Of a DNA stretch of 9,062 nucleotides, positions 1 through 6,323 are shown one piece after another. The stretch lies in the NCBI GenBank assembly GCA_030589835.1, contig JAUUZS010000135.1, positions 1 to 9,062 on the forward strand, in the 5' to 3' direction. Position 1 is the stretch's first letter; every line of letters starts with the position of its first letter. The stretch is from Cyclobacteriaceae bacterium. Lineage in GTDB: Bacteria > Bacteroidota > Bacteroidia > Cytophagales > Cyclobacteriaceae. Made by a program: the position numbers and the translations under genes. The notes beneath the pieces were generated by a model. It made no database searches. It had not been told where the DNA came from and saw only the letters and a list, made by a program, of their open reading frames with translations.

Positions 1-1
1 G

Positions 2-61
2 CTGTCTGACCGCGTTTCGACTATGTACCAGGATGGTGACAAGGATATTGGGATCGGCTAG
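2..61 (+). pseudogene. Upstream in-frame part of the sensor kinase, ending in a TAG within a propeller repeat
   Basis: Reading from base 2 in the frame of the kinase gives LSDRVSTMYQDGDKDIGIG, a TAG stop at 59-61, then WQGLGFQ and the Met at 86. The established propeller-repeat pattern is roughly V-x-x-x-x-x-D-x-D-G-x-I-W-I-G-T-x-x-G-L. The segment matches it on both sides of the stop, with TAG at the expected Thr/Ser position and Gly (GGG) at the expected Trp (TGG). The piece is therefore the same protein as the downstream ORF, cut by a nonsense codon. Its own start lies left of the window. Confidence 0.75.
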
Positions 62-85
62 TGGCAGGGCCTGGGTTTTCAAAAG

Positions 86-2794
86 ATGTCAGGCAATGCG
101 CAATCCTTAAGCAGCTATGCCCTAAGACCGGAATCAAGAAAAGCAGATTGGTACAACGCATTTATTGATTATAATGATTCCACACTGATGGCAGGAATTT
201 GGGGCGCTTCAGGATTGCATCTGTTCGATAAAGTCAATGAACAGTTTTTGCCGTATAACTGGAGGCCGGTCTACCATCCTGTGAACAATCCACTCTATAA
301 TATAAGCGCTATTGGAGGAGACCTATGGATGGAATCCGGAAAGAATTTTATCTATAATTTCAATATACAGGATAAAAAGTTTGAGGCTTTTCGTTCAGAT
401 GTATATAAAGAAAGCAATGAAATCTGGAAGATAAATTCAGCAAGAATCCCTCCTTTCAAAAAAACCAACACCATCTATTCTTCGGGAAATGTGACCTACT
501 TTCTAACAGATGGTGGTATTTTCTCAAAACCTACTCAGTACAAAAATTTCCGGATAATAAGTGACATAGCCTTCAACGCAATAATCCAAATCAAAGGGGA
601 TAGCGGCTTGTGGTTGGGGAATGCAGAAGGGTTGAGTTATTTAAATGATTCATCACAAATAATTAAGGTAGAGACTAGCCCGCACCAACACCTGCCGGAA
701 TACGAGATCACCGCACTGAATTATTTAAGCTCCCGCCAGCTATTGGTTGGAACCAACAAAGGAGTACTTATTTTTAATATCCAAAATCAGGATTTTGAGC
801 CAATGGATTCATTGCTGACCGCACATAACGAAAGAGGGTTCGAGACGATTAAAATTATAAAATTAGCTGATGGTGAATTCATACTTACACACCAGCAGGG
901 GTTTACATTTTATAATTCCGGTGAGCAGGTTTTGACTTACTACAATCTTACCAGCGCCTTCAACCAGGGGTTGACCAGTGACCTGATCCATGATGCGGTT
1001 TCATGTTCTACTGCTTCAGGGATATGGCTGGCGACCGACCAGGGGTTATTCCATGTTTCGGAGATAAGAAACCAATTCACAAAGTTGGCAGCGCTAGCGA
1101 ACACCCCCGTGTTTGGCATAGCGGAGGCCGACGATTTTTTGTACCTGGCAACGCAGCTTGGCCTAATGGCGCTCGATCTGAAGCACCAGAAGCTTACTGC
1201 TTACAATGCTCCGCCAGACGATGTCCTCACATCTCATCTTACCAGCTTTATCCATCGTGACAGCAAAGGCTACATCTGGAGTGGTACCACCAATAACGGG
1301 GTGAACCGCATGGATCAAAAAACCAATAAGGTCGAGCACTTTTATCAGAACCATGGTTTTTTTGGAAAATCAGCCGGGGCTTTTTTTGAGACTCGTGATG
1401 GATCCATATTTATTGGAGGTGATTCATTAAATGTGTTTAATCCGGCCACTCAACAATTCGAACAGCCTGCATTTGCAAGTCAGTTGCCTGACGAGGAAAT
1501 CCTGAGCATAATCGAAGACGATAAAGGAGGGTTATACATCACCACCACACATCATATTTTCCGTATTGATCGAATAAAAAATAAGGTTCATGAATTGAAT
1601 AATATATTGGGTGTTAAAAATATCACCTTCACACGTGCTGTACTACGACGGTCCAATAGTGAAATACTTATTGGTTCCAATAAAGGTTATTTCAGCTTTC
1701 ATCCGGGGCAAATCAAACTTCAACAACCCGTTTCCAGGGTTCAGGCAACTTCACTTAACGTAATCGGTCAGCAATTAAAAACCGAGATTGCATATAAAGA
1801 ACGCATTGTTTTACCTCATGATCATAATTTTTTTACCATTGAATTTTCCGGAATGGACTTTGCCTCCGGCGAAACGGCTTACCTTTATCAATTAAAAGGG
1901 GTGGACAAATTCTGGGTTCCCACCACTGTAGCTTCTGTAGCCTATACAAAAATATCCCACGGAAAATATACCTTCAGGGCAAAGCGCCAGGGTGATGACG
2001 ATCAGAATGCCTTTCAGTTTAAGATTATTATTAAACCACCTTTTTGGGCTACCTGGTGGTTCAGAATGGCAATAGGCATCATCGTCATATTGGTCATTTC
2101 GTATTGGTGGTATCAGCGCTTATTAAAAGTGCGTATGGCAGAAAAAAACCTGGCATTGAAACAGCGCTTGCTGCTTTCGCAAATGAACCCGCATTTTATA
2201 TTCAACACCCTTACCGCCATACAGGGATTTATTTATAAACGTGAACCCGTTGCTGCTGGCAGCTACCTATCTAAATTTGCCGGGCTCATGCGGTTGTATT
2301 TGCACAGTATGAGTTATGATGTGGTGGCTTTGCAAAAGGAAATTGATACCCTTCGTTTCTATCTGGAGCTACAAAGAATAAGATTTAATGATAAGTTTGA
2401 GTTTAATATAAACGTGGATTGCGAGGAGGATTATGCCATGGTAGGGCTTCCGTCTATGATGATACAACCCTTTGTGGAAAATGCGGTACAGCACGGCATG
2501 AAAACCCTTTCCGAAAATGGATCTATCACTTGTTTGCTGCAATTGAAAAAGCATATATGGAGGATCATCATAGAAGATAATGGACCGGGGATCAACGCCA
2601 CTCAAAATAGTTCGAAGAAAGGCAGGGCCTCTATGAGTACGAAAATCACAAGGGATAGGCTTGCTGCATTGAGCAAGCAATTTAATTCAAATTTCACACT
2701 TACATTATCCGATTTATCCCTTAACTCAACTTCAGCACATGGAACAAGAGTAGAAATGACCTTGCCCGTAATGACCATAGAAGCTGATCAATAA
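86..2794 (+). CDS. Two-component sensor histidine kinase, propeller/Y_Y_Y/LytS-type (5' end interrupted)
   Basis: This is a membrane sensor kinase of the kind common in Bacteroidota: an extracytoplasmic beta-propeller and Y_Y_Y domain read an unknown signal, and a cytoplasmic His_kinase (LytS/YehU type) domain phosphorylates a LytTR regulator. In this 902-residue frame, propeller-type repeats are visible near residues 37-48, 174-186, 219-231, 312-323, 351-363 and 396-410. The Y_Y_Y domain spans about 576-650 and a Trp-rich membrane helix about 654-676. The phospho-acceptor is H703 in the NPHFIFN box, the N-box is FVENAVQHG (N799), the G-box is DNGPG (831-835), and HGTRVEMTLP closes the ATPase domain. 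The C-terminal half looks complete. The ATG at 86 is not a credible native start. It has no signal peptide although a periplasmic domain follows, and it lies inside a propeller blade that continues upstream to an in-frame TAG at 59-61. The partner regulator follows 132 bases downstream. This is either a recently broken gene, a re-initiating short form, or a sequence error. The family call is firm; functionality is not. Confidence 0.9.
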   Translation: MSGNAQSLSSYALRPESRKADWYNAFIDYNDSTLMAGIWGASGLHLFDKVNEQFLPYNWRPVYHPVNNPLYNISAIGGDLWMESGKNFIYNFNIQDKKFEAFRSDVYKESNEIWKINSARIPPFKKTNTIYSSGNVTYFLTDGGIFSKPTQYKNFRIISDIAFNAIIQIKGDSGLWLGNAEGLSYLNDSSQIIKVETSPHQHLPEYEITALNYLSSRQLLVGTNKGVLIFNIQNQDFEPMDSLLTAHNERGFETIKIIKLADGEFILTHQQGFTFYNSGEQVLTYYNLTSAFNQGLTSDLIHDAVSCSTASGIWLATDQGLFHVSEIRNQFTKLAALANTPVFGIAEADDFLYLATQLGLMALDLKHQKLTAYNAPPDDVLTSHLTSFIHRDSKGYIWSGTTNNGVNRMDQKTNKVEHFYQNHGFFGKSAGAFFETRDGSIFIGGDSLNVFNPATQQFEQPAFASQLPDEEILSIIEDDKGGLYITTTHHIFRIDRIKNKVHELNNILGVKNITFTRAVLRRSNSEILIGSNKGYFSFHPGQIKLQQPVSRVQATSLNVIGQQLKTEIAYKERIVLPHDHNFFTIEFSGMDFASGETAYLYQLKGVDKFWVPTTVASVAYTKISHGKYTFRAKRQGDDDQNAFQFKIIIKPPFWATWWFRMAIGIIVILVISYWWYQRLLKVRMAEKNLALKQRLLLSQMNPHFIFNTLTAIQGFIYKREPVAAGSYLSKFAGLMRLYLHSMSYDVVALQKEIDTLRFYLELQRIRFNDKFEFNINVDCEEDYAMVGLPSMMIQPFVENAVQHGMKTLSENGSITCLLQLKKHIWRIIIEDNGPGINATQNSSKKGRASMSTKITRDRLAALSKQFNSNFTLTLSDLSLNSTSAHGTRVEMTLPVMTIEADQ

Positions 2795-2837
2795 TTATTC
2801 TGAAAGCCGGGATGTGTATCCGGGAAAAGGAAAAAGA

Positions 2838-2906
2838 ATGATCAAAATGCTTAGGTTATTGCTCCAGGGTTATTTACTGGAAGAGCTCAATTTTGGGTTC
2901 AATTAA
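2838..2906 (+). CDS. Possible 22-codon small ORF between kinase and regulator
   Basis: An ATG at 2838 opens a 22-codon frame (MIKMLRLLLQGYLLEELNFGFN) that ends with TAA at 2904-2906. It is preceded by a purine-rich stretch with AGGA at 2828-2831, six bases before the ATG, which is a stronger ribosome-binding site than those of the full-size genes here. The stop lies 20 bases before the response-regulator ATG. The peptide is Leu-rich at its N-terminus and resembles nothing I recognise. It could be a leader peptide coupled to regulator translation, or chance. No homology can be shown from the sequence alone. Confidence 0.25.
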   Translation: MIKMLRLLLQGYLLEELNFGFN

Positions 2907-2922
2907 AAAAAAGTTTATTTTG
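2893..2922 (+). promoter_or_regulatory. Candidate Bacteroidota-type promoter just before the response regulator
   Basis: TTG at 2893-2895 is followed after 19 bases by TTATTTTG at 2915-2922, a 7 of 8 match to the -7 box TAnnTTTG with the usual spacing to a -33 TTG. The box ends only four bases before the regulator ATG at 2927, so a transcript from it would be leaderless or start inside the gene. That makes the call weak; the AT-rich stretch may match by chance. Confidence 0.25.
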
Positions 2923-2926
2923 TATT

Positions 2927-3673
2927 ATGATTCGCACAGCAATAATTGATGATGAGAAAAATGCGCGTGATGCAATCCGTGAGATGTTACTTTTAATGTT
3001 TAGTGACATTGAGATTTGTGGAGAAGCGGAAGGTGTTTATACGGGTTTGAAACTGATAAAGGAACAACAAACTGATTTGGTATTTCTTGATATCAAGATG
3101 AACGATGGCACCGGATTCGATTTGTTGCGAAGATTAGAAAAACGAAATTTCACATTGATTTTCCTCACGGCTTTTGATGTCCACGCATTAAAGGCTTTCC
3201 GTTTTGCAGCGGCAGATTATTTGCTAAAGCCAATTGATCCAGAAGATTTGCAGCAGGCCATAAGCAAAGCCCGCGATCATCAAAAAAAACAATCCCTGTC
3301 GGTCGATACCCTGCTCGAAAACCTGAGCCAAAATCAAAACAAGCAACGTAAACTGGTGCTGAAAACCTCCGAAAGCATTCATTTAATTAATCCTGAATCA
3401 ATTATTCATTGTGAAAGCTCCGGAAATTACACGCACTTCTATTTGAATGAGCAAAAGCCATTGCTGATTTCGAAACCGCTGAAAGAATATGAGGAGATAT
3501 TGGTGCCCCTGGGCTTTATGCGTGTCCATCAGTCGCACCTGGTAAATTTGCAACATGTACAGAAAATAGATAAACGAGACGGGCTCACCCTGATCATGAC
3601 CAATGATTCAGGAATTCCTGTATCGACAAGGCGAAAAGAATTGCTGTTGCAAAAATTGGATAAGTTGAGTTGA
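2927..3673 (+). CDS. LytTR-family response regulator
   Basis: This is a 248-residue DNA-binding response regulator (LytR/AlgR family), the expected cytoplasmic partner of the upstream LytS-type kinase. The receiver domain covers about residues 2-118. The acidic pocket is D8-D9, the phospho-acceptor is D55 in VFLDIKM, T81 is the conserved switch Thr, and K101 lies in the KPID motif. After a linker of about 25 residues, a LytTR DNA-binding domain spans about 143-246, with the typical I-x-x-C-E-S-S-G-N-Y-T segment (160-169) and the FMRVHQSHLVNL segment (197-208). Length and all key residues are normal. The ATG at 2927 is chosen because MIRTAIIDDE is the canonical receiver N-terminus. No clear Shine-Dalgarno sequence precedes it, only A/T-rich DNA. 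Target genes cannot be read from this window; LytTR proteins usually bind paired direct repeats in promoters. If the kinase is broken, the regulator may be unpaired or served by another kinase. Confidence 0.95.
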   Translation: MIRTAIIDDEKNARDAIREMLLLMFSDIEICGEAEGVYTGLKLIKEQQTDLVFLDIKMNDGTGFDLLRRLEKRNFTLIFLTAFDVHALKAFRFAAADYLLKPIDPEDLQQAISKARDHQKKQSLSVDTLLENLSQNQNKQRKLVLKTSESIHLINPESIIHCESSGNYTHFYLNEQKPLLISKPLKEYEEILVPLGFMRVHQSHLVNLQHVQKIDKRDGLTLIMTNDSGIPVSTRRKELLLQKLDKLS

Positions 3674-3739
3674 CTGATCAGTTCTTTCGAACCGGATGAA
3701 ATCAATCCGATAAATTCTGAATTTCAGATTAATAGGCAA

Positions 3740-4294
3740 CTACTTCCACTTAATGTTGCAGCCGATGCTGGGAACCTGATCTTCAGAGACCTTTTCTCCA
3801 GCCAGAAGCGCATCTAATGCGGCCCTTAGATCCCTTCCCGTCACCGGCACATGGTTATTTGGCCTCGAATCATCCAGCTGGCCACGGTAAACACATTTCA
3901 AATCCTGATCGAAAAGGAAAAAATCCGGAGTGCACACCGCATCATATGCTTTGGCAATTTCCTGGCTTTCATCATAAAGATAAGGAAACGTATATCCTGC
4001 GATATCTGCATGGATTTTCATCAATTTCGGACTGTCCTGGGGGTAATTTACTACGTCATTTGAGCTGATGGCAATTAAGGACACGCCTTTAGCCTGGTAG
4101 GTTTTTGCCAGACGCACCAACTCGTCATTTACATGTAATACATAGGGACAGTGATTGCATATGAACATAATTAATGTAGCGTGATCGCCCTTCAGGCTGG
4201 ATAAAGACAGCACATCGCCGGAGAGGGTATCCTGAAGTTCGAATGTGGGAGCTGTCGTGCCTAATGGGATCATAGTAGATGGAGTTGCAGCCAT
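3740..4294 (-). CDS. Thioredoxin-fold redoxin (AhpC/TSA-like) with CNHC motif
   Basis: This 184-residue protein has the thioredoxin fold of the redoxin/AhpC-TSA group. The first strand region PLGTTAPTFEL (10-20) is typical of redoxins. The redox site is C46-N-H-C49-P in FICNHCPYV, and the cis-Pro loop is C121-T-P123. Further cysteines are C134 and C179, the latter in the C-terminal SIGCNIKW segment. I see no convincing signal peptide, so it is probably cytoplasmic, acting as a thiol-disulfide oxidoreductase or peroxiredoxin-like enzyme. The precise substrate is unknown. The CxxC motif distinguishes it from classical one-Cys peroxiredoxins. The ATG at 4294 has no Shine-Dalgarno sequence, and an in-frame ATG seven codons later is a possible alternative start. 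The gene is convergent with the response regulator (66-base gap) and divergent from the nuclease gene, so it is probably monocistronic from the promoter at 4324. Confidence 0.88.
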   Translation of the reverse strand: MAATPSTMIPLGTTAPTFELQDTLSGDVLSLSSLKGDHATLIMFICNHCPYVLHVNDELVRLAKTYQAKGVSLIAISSNDVVNYPQDSPKLMKIHADIAGYTFPYLYDESQEIAKAYDAVCTPDFFLFDQDLKCVYRGQLDDSRPNNHVPVTGRDLRAALDALLAGEKVSEDQVPSIGCNIKWK

Positions 4295-4323
4295 AGTAAA
4301 TTTTTTAATGAAATAATAGCCAA

Positions 4324-4355
4324 CAAAATTATTGAAATTATCAGGAAAGAGAAAA
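4324..4355 (-). promoter_or_regulatory. Candidate promoter of the CNHC thioredoxin-fold gene
   Basis: On the minus strand, TAATTTTG (4331 to 4324) matches the Bacteroidota -7 box TAnnTTTG exactly. Nineteen bases upstream lies TTTTC (4355 to 4351), a one-base-off version of the -33 element. Transcription from here would start near 4317 and give a leader of about 23 bases before the ATG at 4294, a normal length. The call rests on motif and geometry only. Confidence 0.45.
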
Positions 4356-4503
4356 GGGTTTCTGAAGATTTAAACCTGGATTATGTATTGGACTTCGTTT
4401 TGAGACCTTAAGCTTCAATAAAACAGCCACTTAGTGAGACAAAAATAGCACCGCTGAGATAATTGGTTGTGTATCGCTTTTAGTGATGTAGCTTAAGCCT
4501 CAC

Positions 4504-4522
4504 GTTTATAGTTGTTTATAGT
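4504..4522. repeat. Two 9-bp direct repeats GTTTATAGT, one helical turn apart
   Basis: GTTTATAGT occurs at 4504-4512 and again at 4514-4522, a 10-bp period that places both copies on the same DNA face. They lie within the divergent intergenic region, about 80 bases upstream of the -7 box of the nuclease gene, and are framed by CCTCA (4499-4503) and TGAGG (4526-4530). The arrangement fits a binding site for a dimeric regulator, and LytTR proteins favour such paired direct repeats. No regulator can be assigned. The rest of 4295-4605 shows nothing else beyond the promoter candidates. Confidence 0.35.
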
Positions 4523-4600
4523 CAATGAGGTCTAGGGATGCGTGAATGTATGTAAGAAAATGCAGTCATATTCAATTAGTAATTTGCTATTGAATTTAGG

Positions 4601-4608
4601 TATATTTG
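4601..4608 (+). promoter_or_regulatory. Candidate -7 box of the exonuclease/GIY-YIG gene
   Basis: TATATTTG at 4601-4608 is an exact match to TAnnTTTG. A TTG lies at 4584-4586, but the 14-base gap is shorter than the usual 19 or so, so the -33 element is weak. A transcript would begin near 4613-4616, which is downstream of the only canonical in-frame start codon (TTG at 4606). It would give a leader of about 30 bases before codon 14 (ATC at 4645), where the family's Met is expected. Confidence 0.4.
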
Positions 4609-6012
4609 AAGTGTACAATTTGTTTTACTAAAATAATTAGTTCCATCTATACCGTAATTGACATAGAGACAACCGGAGGGTCATCAAAATTTCACAAGAT
4701 AATTGAGGTCGCCATTGTGGTTTTTGATGGGTCTCAGGTGACGGATACCTATACCACGCTTATAAATCCTCAAAGATATATTCCGCCTTTCATCACCTCA
4801 CTGACCGGTATAACCAACGAAATGGTCAAGTCAGCGCCTTCATTTCACGAGGTGGCTGCCACGATTGTGAAAAAGACAGAAGACAAGATATTTGTAGCGC
4901 ATAATGTGAATTTTGATTACGGGTTTGTAAAACAGGAATTCGCTGAGCTGGGATATAAATTCGATCGAAAGAAATTGTGCACGGTAAGGCTATCAAAAAA
5001 AATTATTCCTGGATATCCCTCGTATAGTTTAGGAGCTTTAACCAAACATTTAGGAATTACAATCCACAACAGGCACCGCGCATTGGGAGACGCTGAGGCA
5101 ACAGCAAAGGTGCTGGAATTATTGATCGATAAGGATGAAGAGAATTTTATAGGCCATTCCTTGAAAAAGAATTCCAGGGAAGCTACCCTTCCTCCAAACT
5201 TGTCAAAAGAAGTATTTGACAAACTGCCTGAAAAGGCCGGTGTGTATTATTTTCATAATGCAAAAGGAAAAGTCGTTTACGTTGGGAAGGCCAAAAAAAT
5301 AAAGACCAGGATCACAAGCCATTTTACCGGGGAGTCGGCGAAGGGAAAAATGCTGTTTCATGAGAACATTCACAATATCAGTTATGAGCTTACGGGCAAT
5401 GAACTGATCGCCCTGTTGTTTGAGTCTGGTGAGATCAAGAGATTGTGGCCGGAGTACAACCGGGCACAAAAGAAAGCCTCAGGTAACTTTGGTATGTTTG
5501 TCTATACCGACAGAAACGGATATGAGCGGTTTTCTATTTCTAAAATTCAGGCCGGAGCAAGGACAATGGGTAATTTCAGAAATGTGGAACAGGGCAGATT
5601 CTTTGTTGAGGATTTGAGGAGAGCCCATAAGCTTTGCCCTAAATTATGCGGGCTTCAGAAATCATCAGGTGAATGTTTTGACCAGAAATTAGGGTTGTGT
5701 GATGGGGCATGCAAAGGAGAAATCTCACCTGATGAATACAACCAAAGGGTGGCGTTAGCCCTGAAGTCCATTGAGAAAGAAAAGAAGACTTTTGCAATTA
5801 TCGGTCGTGGCCGCACCCAGGATGAGCGTACACTGGTACTCGTTGAAAATGGGAACTACCTGGGCCACGGATTCACATCCTATGATCTCCCGGCGAATTC
5901 TTTTGACGATTTAAAAGAGCGTATAATATCCTATCCGGACAACCGGGATATTCAAAAAATCCTTGCTTCTTTCCTCAAAAATCCGAATGGCGATCAGATC
6001 GTTTATTTCTAG
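4606..6012 (+). CDS. DEDDh exonuclease / GIY-YIG endonuclease fusion (Cho/UvrC-like)
   Basis: This 468-residue fusion belongs to the DNA-repair-type proteins that join a DnaQ-like 3'-5' exonuclease to the N-terminal half of UvrC/Cho. The exonuclease spans about residues 15-175 with the full DEDDh set: D19 and E21 in DIETTGG, D104 in NFDYGF, and H157 and D162 in HRALGDAEA. The GIY-YIG nuclease spans about 207-290: GVYYF (212-216), YVG (225-227), catalytic R235, metal-binding E273 in LLFESGEIK, and PEYN at 282-285. A UvrC-like cysteine segment follows: C344, C348, C357, C365, C369. Its C-x7-C-x3-C end matches UvrC, where these cysteines are reported to hold a 4Fe-4S cluster. The UvrC C-terminal RNase H-like domain is absent, as in Cho. 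It probably acts on DNA in the cytoplasm, in an unknown repair step. The start is uncertain. A TAG at 4597-4599 closes the frame upstream and no ATG or GTG precedes the exonuclease motif. TTG 4606 is the only standard option, but homologues begin about where ATC 4645 (codon 14) stands. Confidence 0.9.
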   Translation: MKCTICFTKIISSIYTVIDIETTGGSSKFHKIIEVAIVVFDGSQVTDTYTTLINPQRYIPPFITSLTGITNEMVKSAPSFHEVAATIVKKTEDKIFVAHNVNFDYGFVKQEFAELGYKFDRKKLCTVRLSKKIIPGYPSYSLGALTKHLGITIHNRHRALGDAEATAKVLELLIDKDEENFIGHSLKKNSREATLPPNLSKEVFDKLPEKAGVYYFHNAKGKVVYVGKAKKIKTRITSHFTGESAKGKMLFHENIHNISYELTGNELIALLFESGEIKRLWPEYNRAQKKASGNFGMFVYTDRNGYERFSISKIQAGARTMGNFRNVEQGRFFVEDLRRAHKLCPKLCGLQKSSGECFDQKLGLCDGACKGEISPDEYNQRVALALKSIEKEKKTFAIIGRGRTQDERTLVLVENGNYLGHGFTSYDLPANSFDDLKERIISYPDNRDIQKILASFLKNPNGDQIVYF

Positions 6013-6073
6013 TACAGGTTTATAATTTTGGTTTTACTGTTATTTTAATGGAAAACTTTGGTCCAAGGGCCGG

Positions 6074-6193
6074 AAGTCCGAAGTCAGGAGTCGGAAGAAA
6101 AGAATTCCAAAATCAGCAAATGTTAATGTTTCTTATTCCTGCATTGGGGTTTCACCTTTTTTTACTTCGGTCTCCGGTCTTCCGACTTCTGAC
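6074..6193. repeat. Long inverted repeat whose arms are tandem heptamers
   Basis: The left arm contains heptamers AAGTCCG (6074-6080), AAGTCAG (6081-6087), GAGTCGG (6088-6094) and the start of a fourth. The right arm contains CGGTCTC (6168-6174), CGGTCTT (6175-6181), CCGACTT (6182-6188) and CTGAC (6189-6193), which read as the same heptamer family on the other strand. The best-pairing cores, 6083-6098 and 6178-6193, are complementary at 15 of 16 positions across a 79-base spacer. It lies in the convergent gap after the nuclease gene and encodes nothing believable. I regard it as a dispersed intergenic repeat of REP type. Confidence 0.7.
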
Positions 6194-6261
6194 ACATTTT
6201 ATTATCTTCCATAAAATTCAGGGTAGAATCATAATTGATAAGCTACTTTTCTTAATGATAA

Positions 6262-6315
6262 ACCGCAAAGACGGGGAGACACGAAGAAGGCTCTGTGTCT
6301 TTCCGCCTCTGCGGT
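6262..6315. repeat. 54-base imperfect palindrome, possible bidirectional terminator
   Basis: Arms of 21 bases (6262-6282, beginning ACCGCAAAG; 6295-6315, ending TCTGCGGT) pair at 17 positions around a 12-base loop. Two of the four mismatches are G-U wobbles in RNA of one strand and the other two in RNA of the opposite strand, so either transcript can fold. It begins eight bases past the TAA of the minus-strand DUF255 gene. It therefore sits where a terminator or 3'-end stabiliser for that mRNA would be, and also downstream of the convergent nuclease gene. No U-tract follows. Similar ACCGCAAAGACG-type palindromes are, to my knowledge, recurrent intergenic repeats in several bacterial phyla. 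The remainder of 6013-6323 shows nothing further. Confidence 0.65.
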
Positions 6316-6323
6316 AATTAGAT

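Noticed and set aside
2369..2680. 103-codon minus-strand ORF
   Set aside because: It lies entirely antisense to the kinase H-box to G-box region, whose conserved motifs show that the plus strand is the coding one.
2807..2823. Small hairpin CCGGGAT...ATCCGG after the kinase stop
   Set aside because: It has only six pairs with a bulge and is followed by purines rather than a U-tract; not a supportable terminator.
3693..3709. CGGAT/ATCCG inverted repeat between the convergent regulator and redoxin genes
   Set aside because: A five-base stem with no U-tract is too weak to call a terminator, although the position would suit one.
4917..5469. Overlapping minus-strand ORFs
   Set aside because: They are antisense to the exonuclease and GIY-YIG catalytic motifs and have no independent features.
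6048..6317. 89-codon plus-strand ORF in the convergent gap
   Set aside because: It runs straight through both palindromic repeats, so its sequence is dictated by repeat DNA; it has no ribosome-binding site and no recognisable domain.
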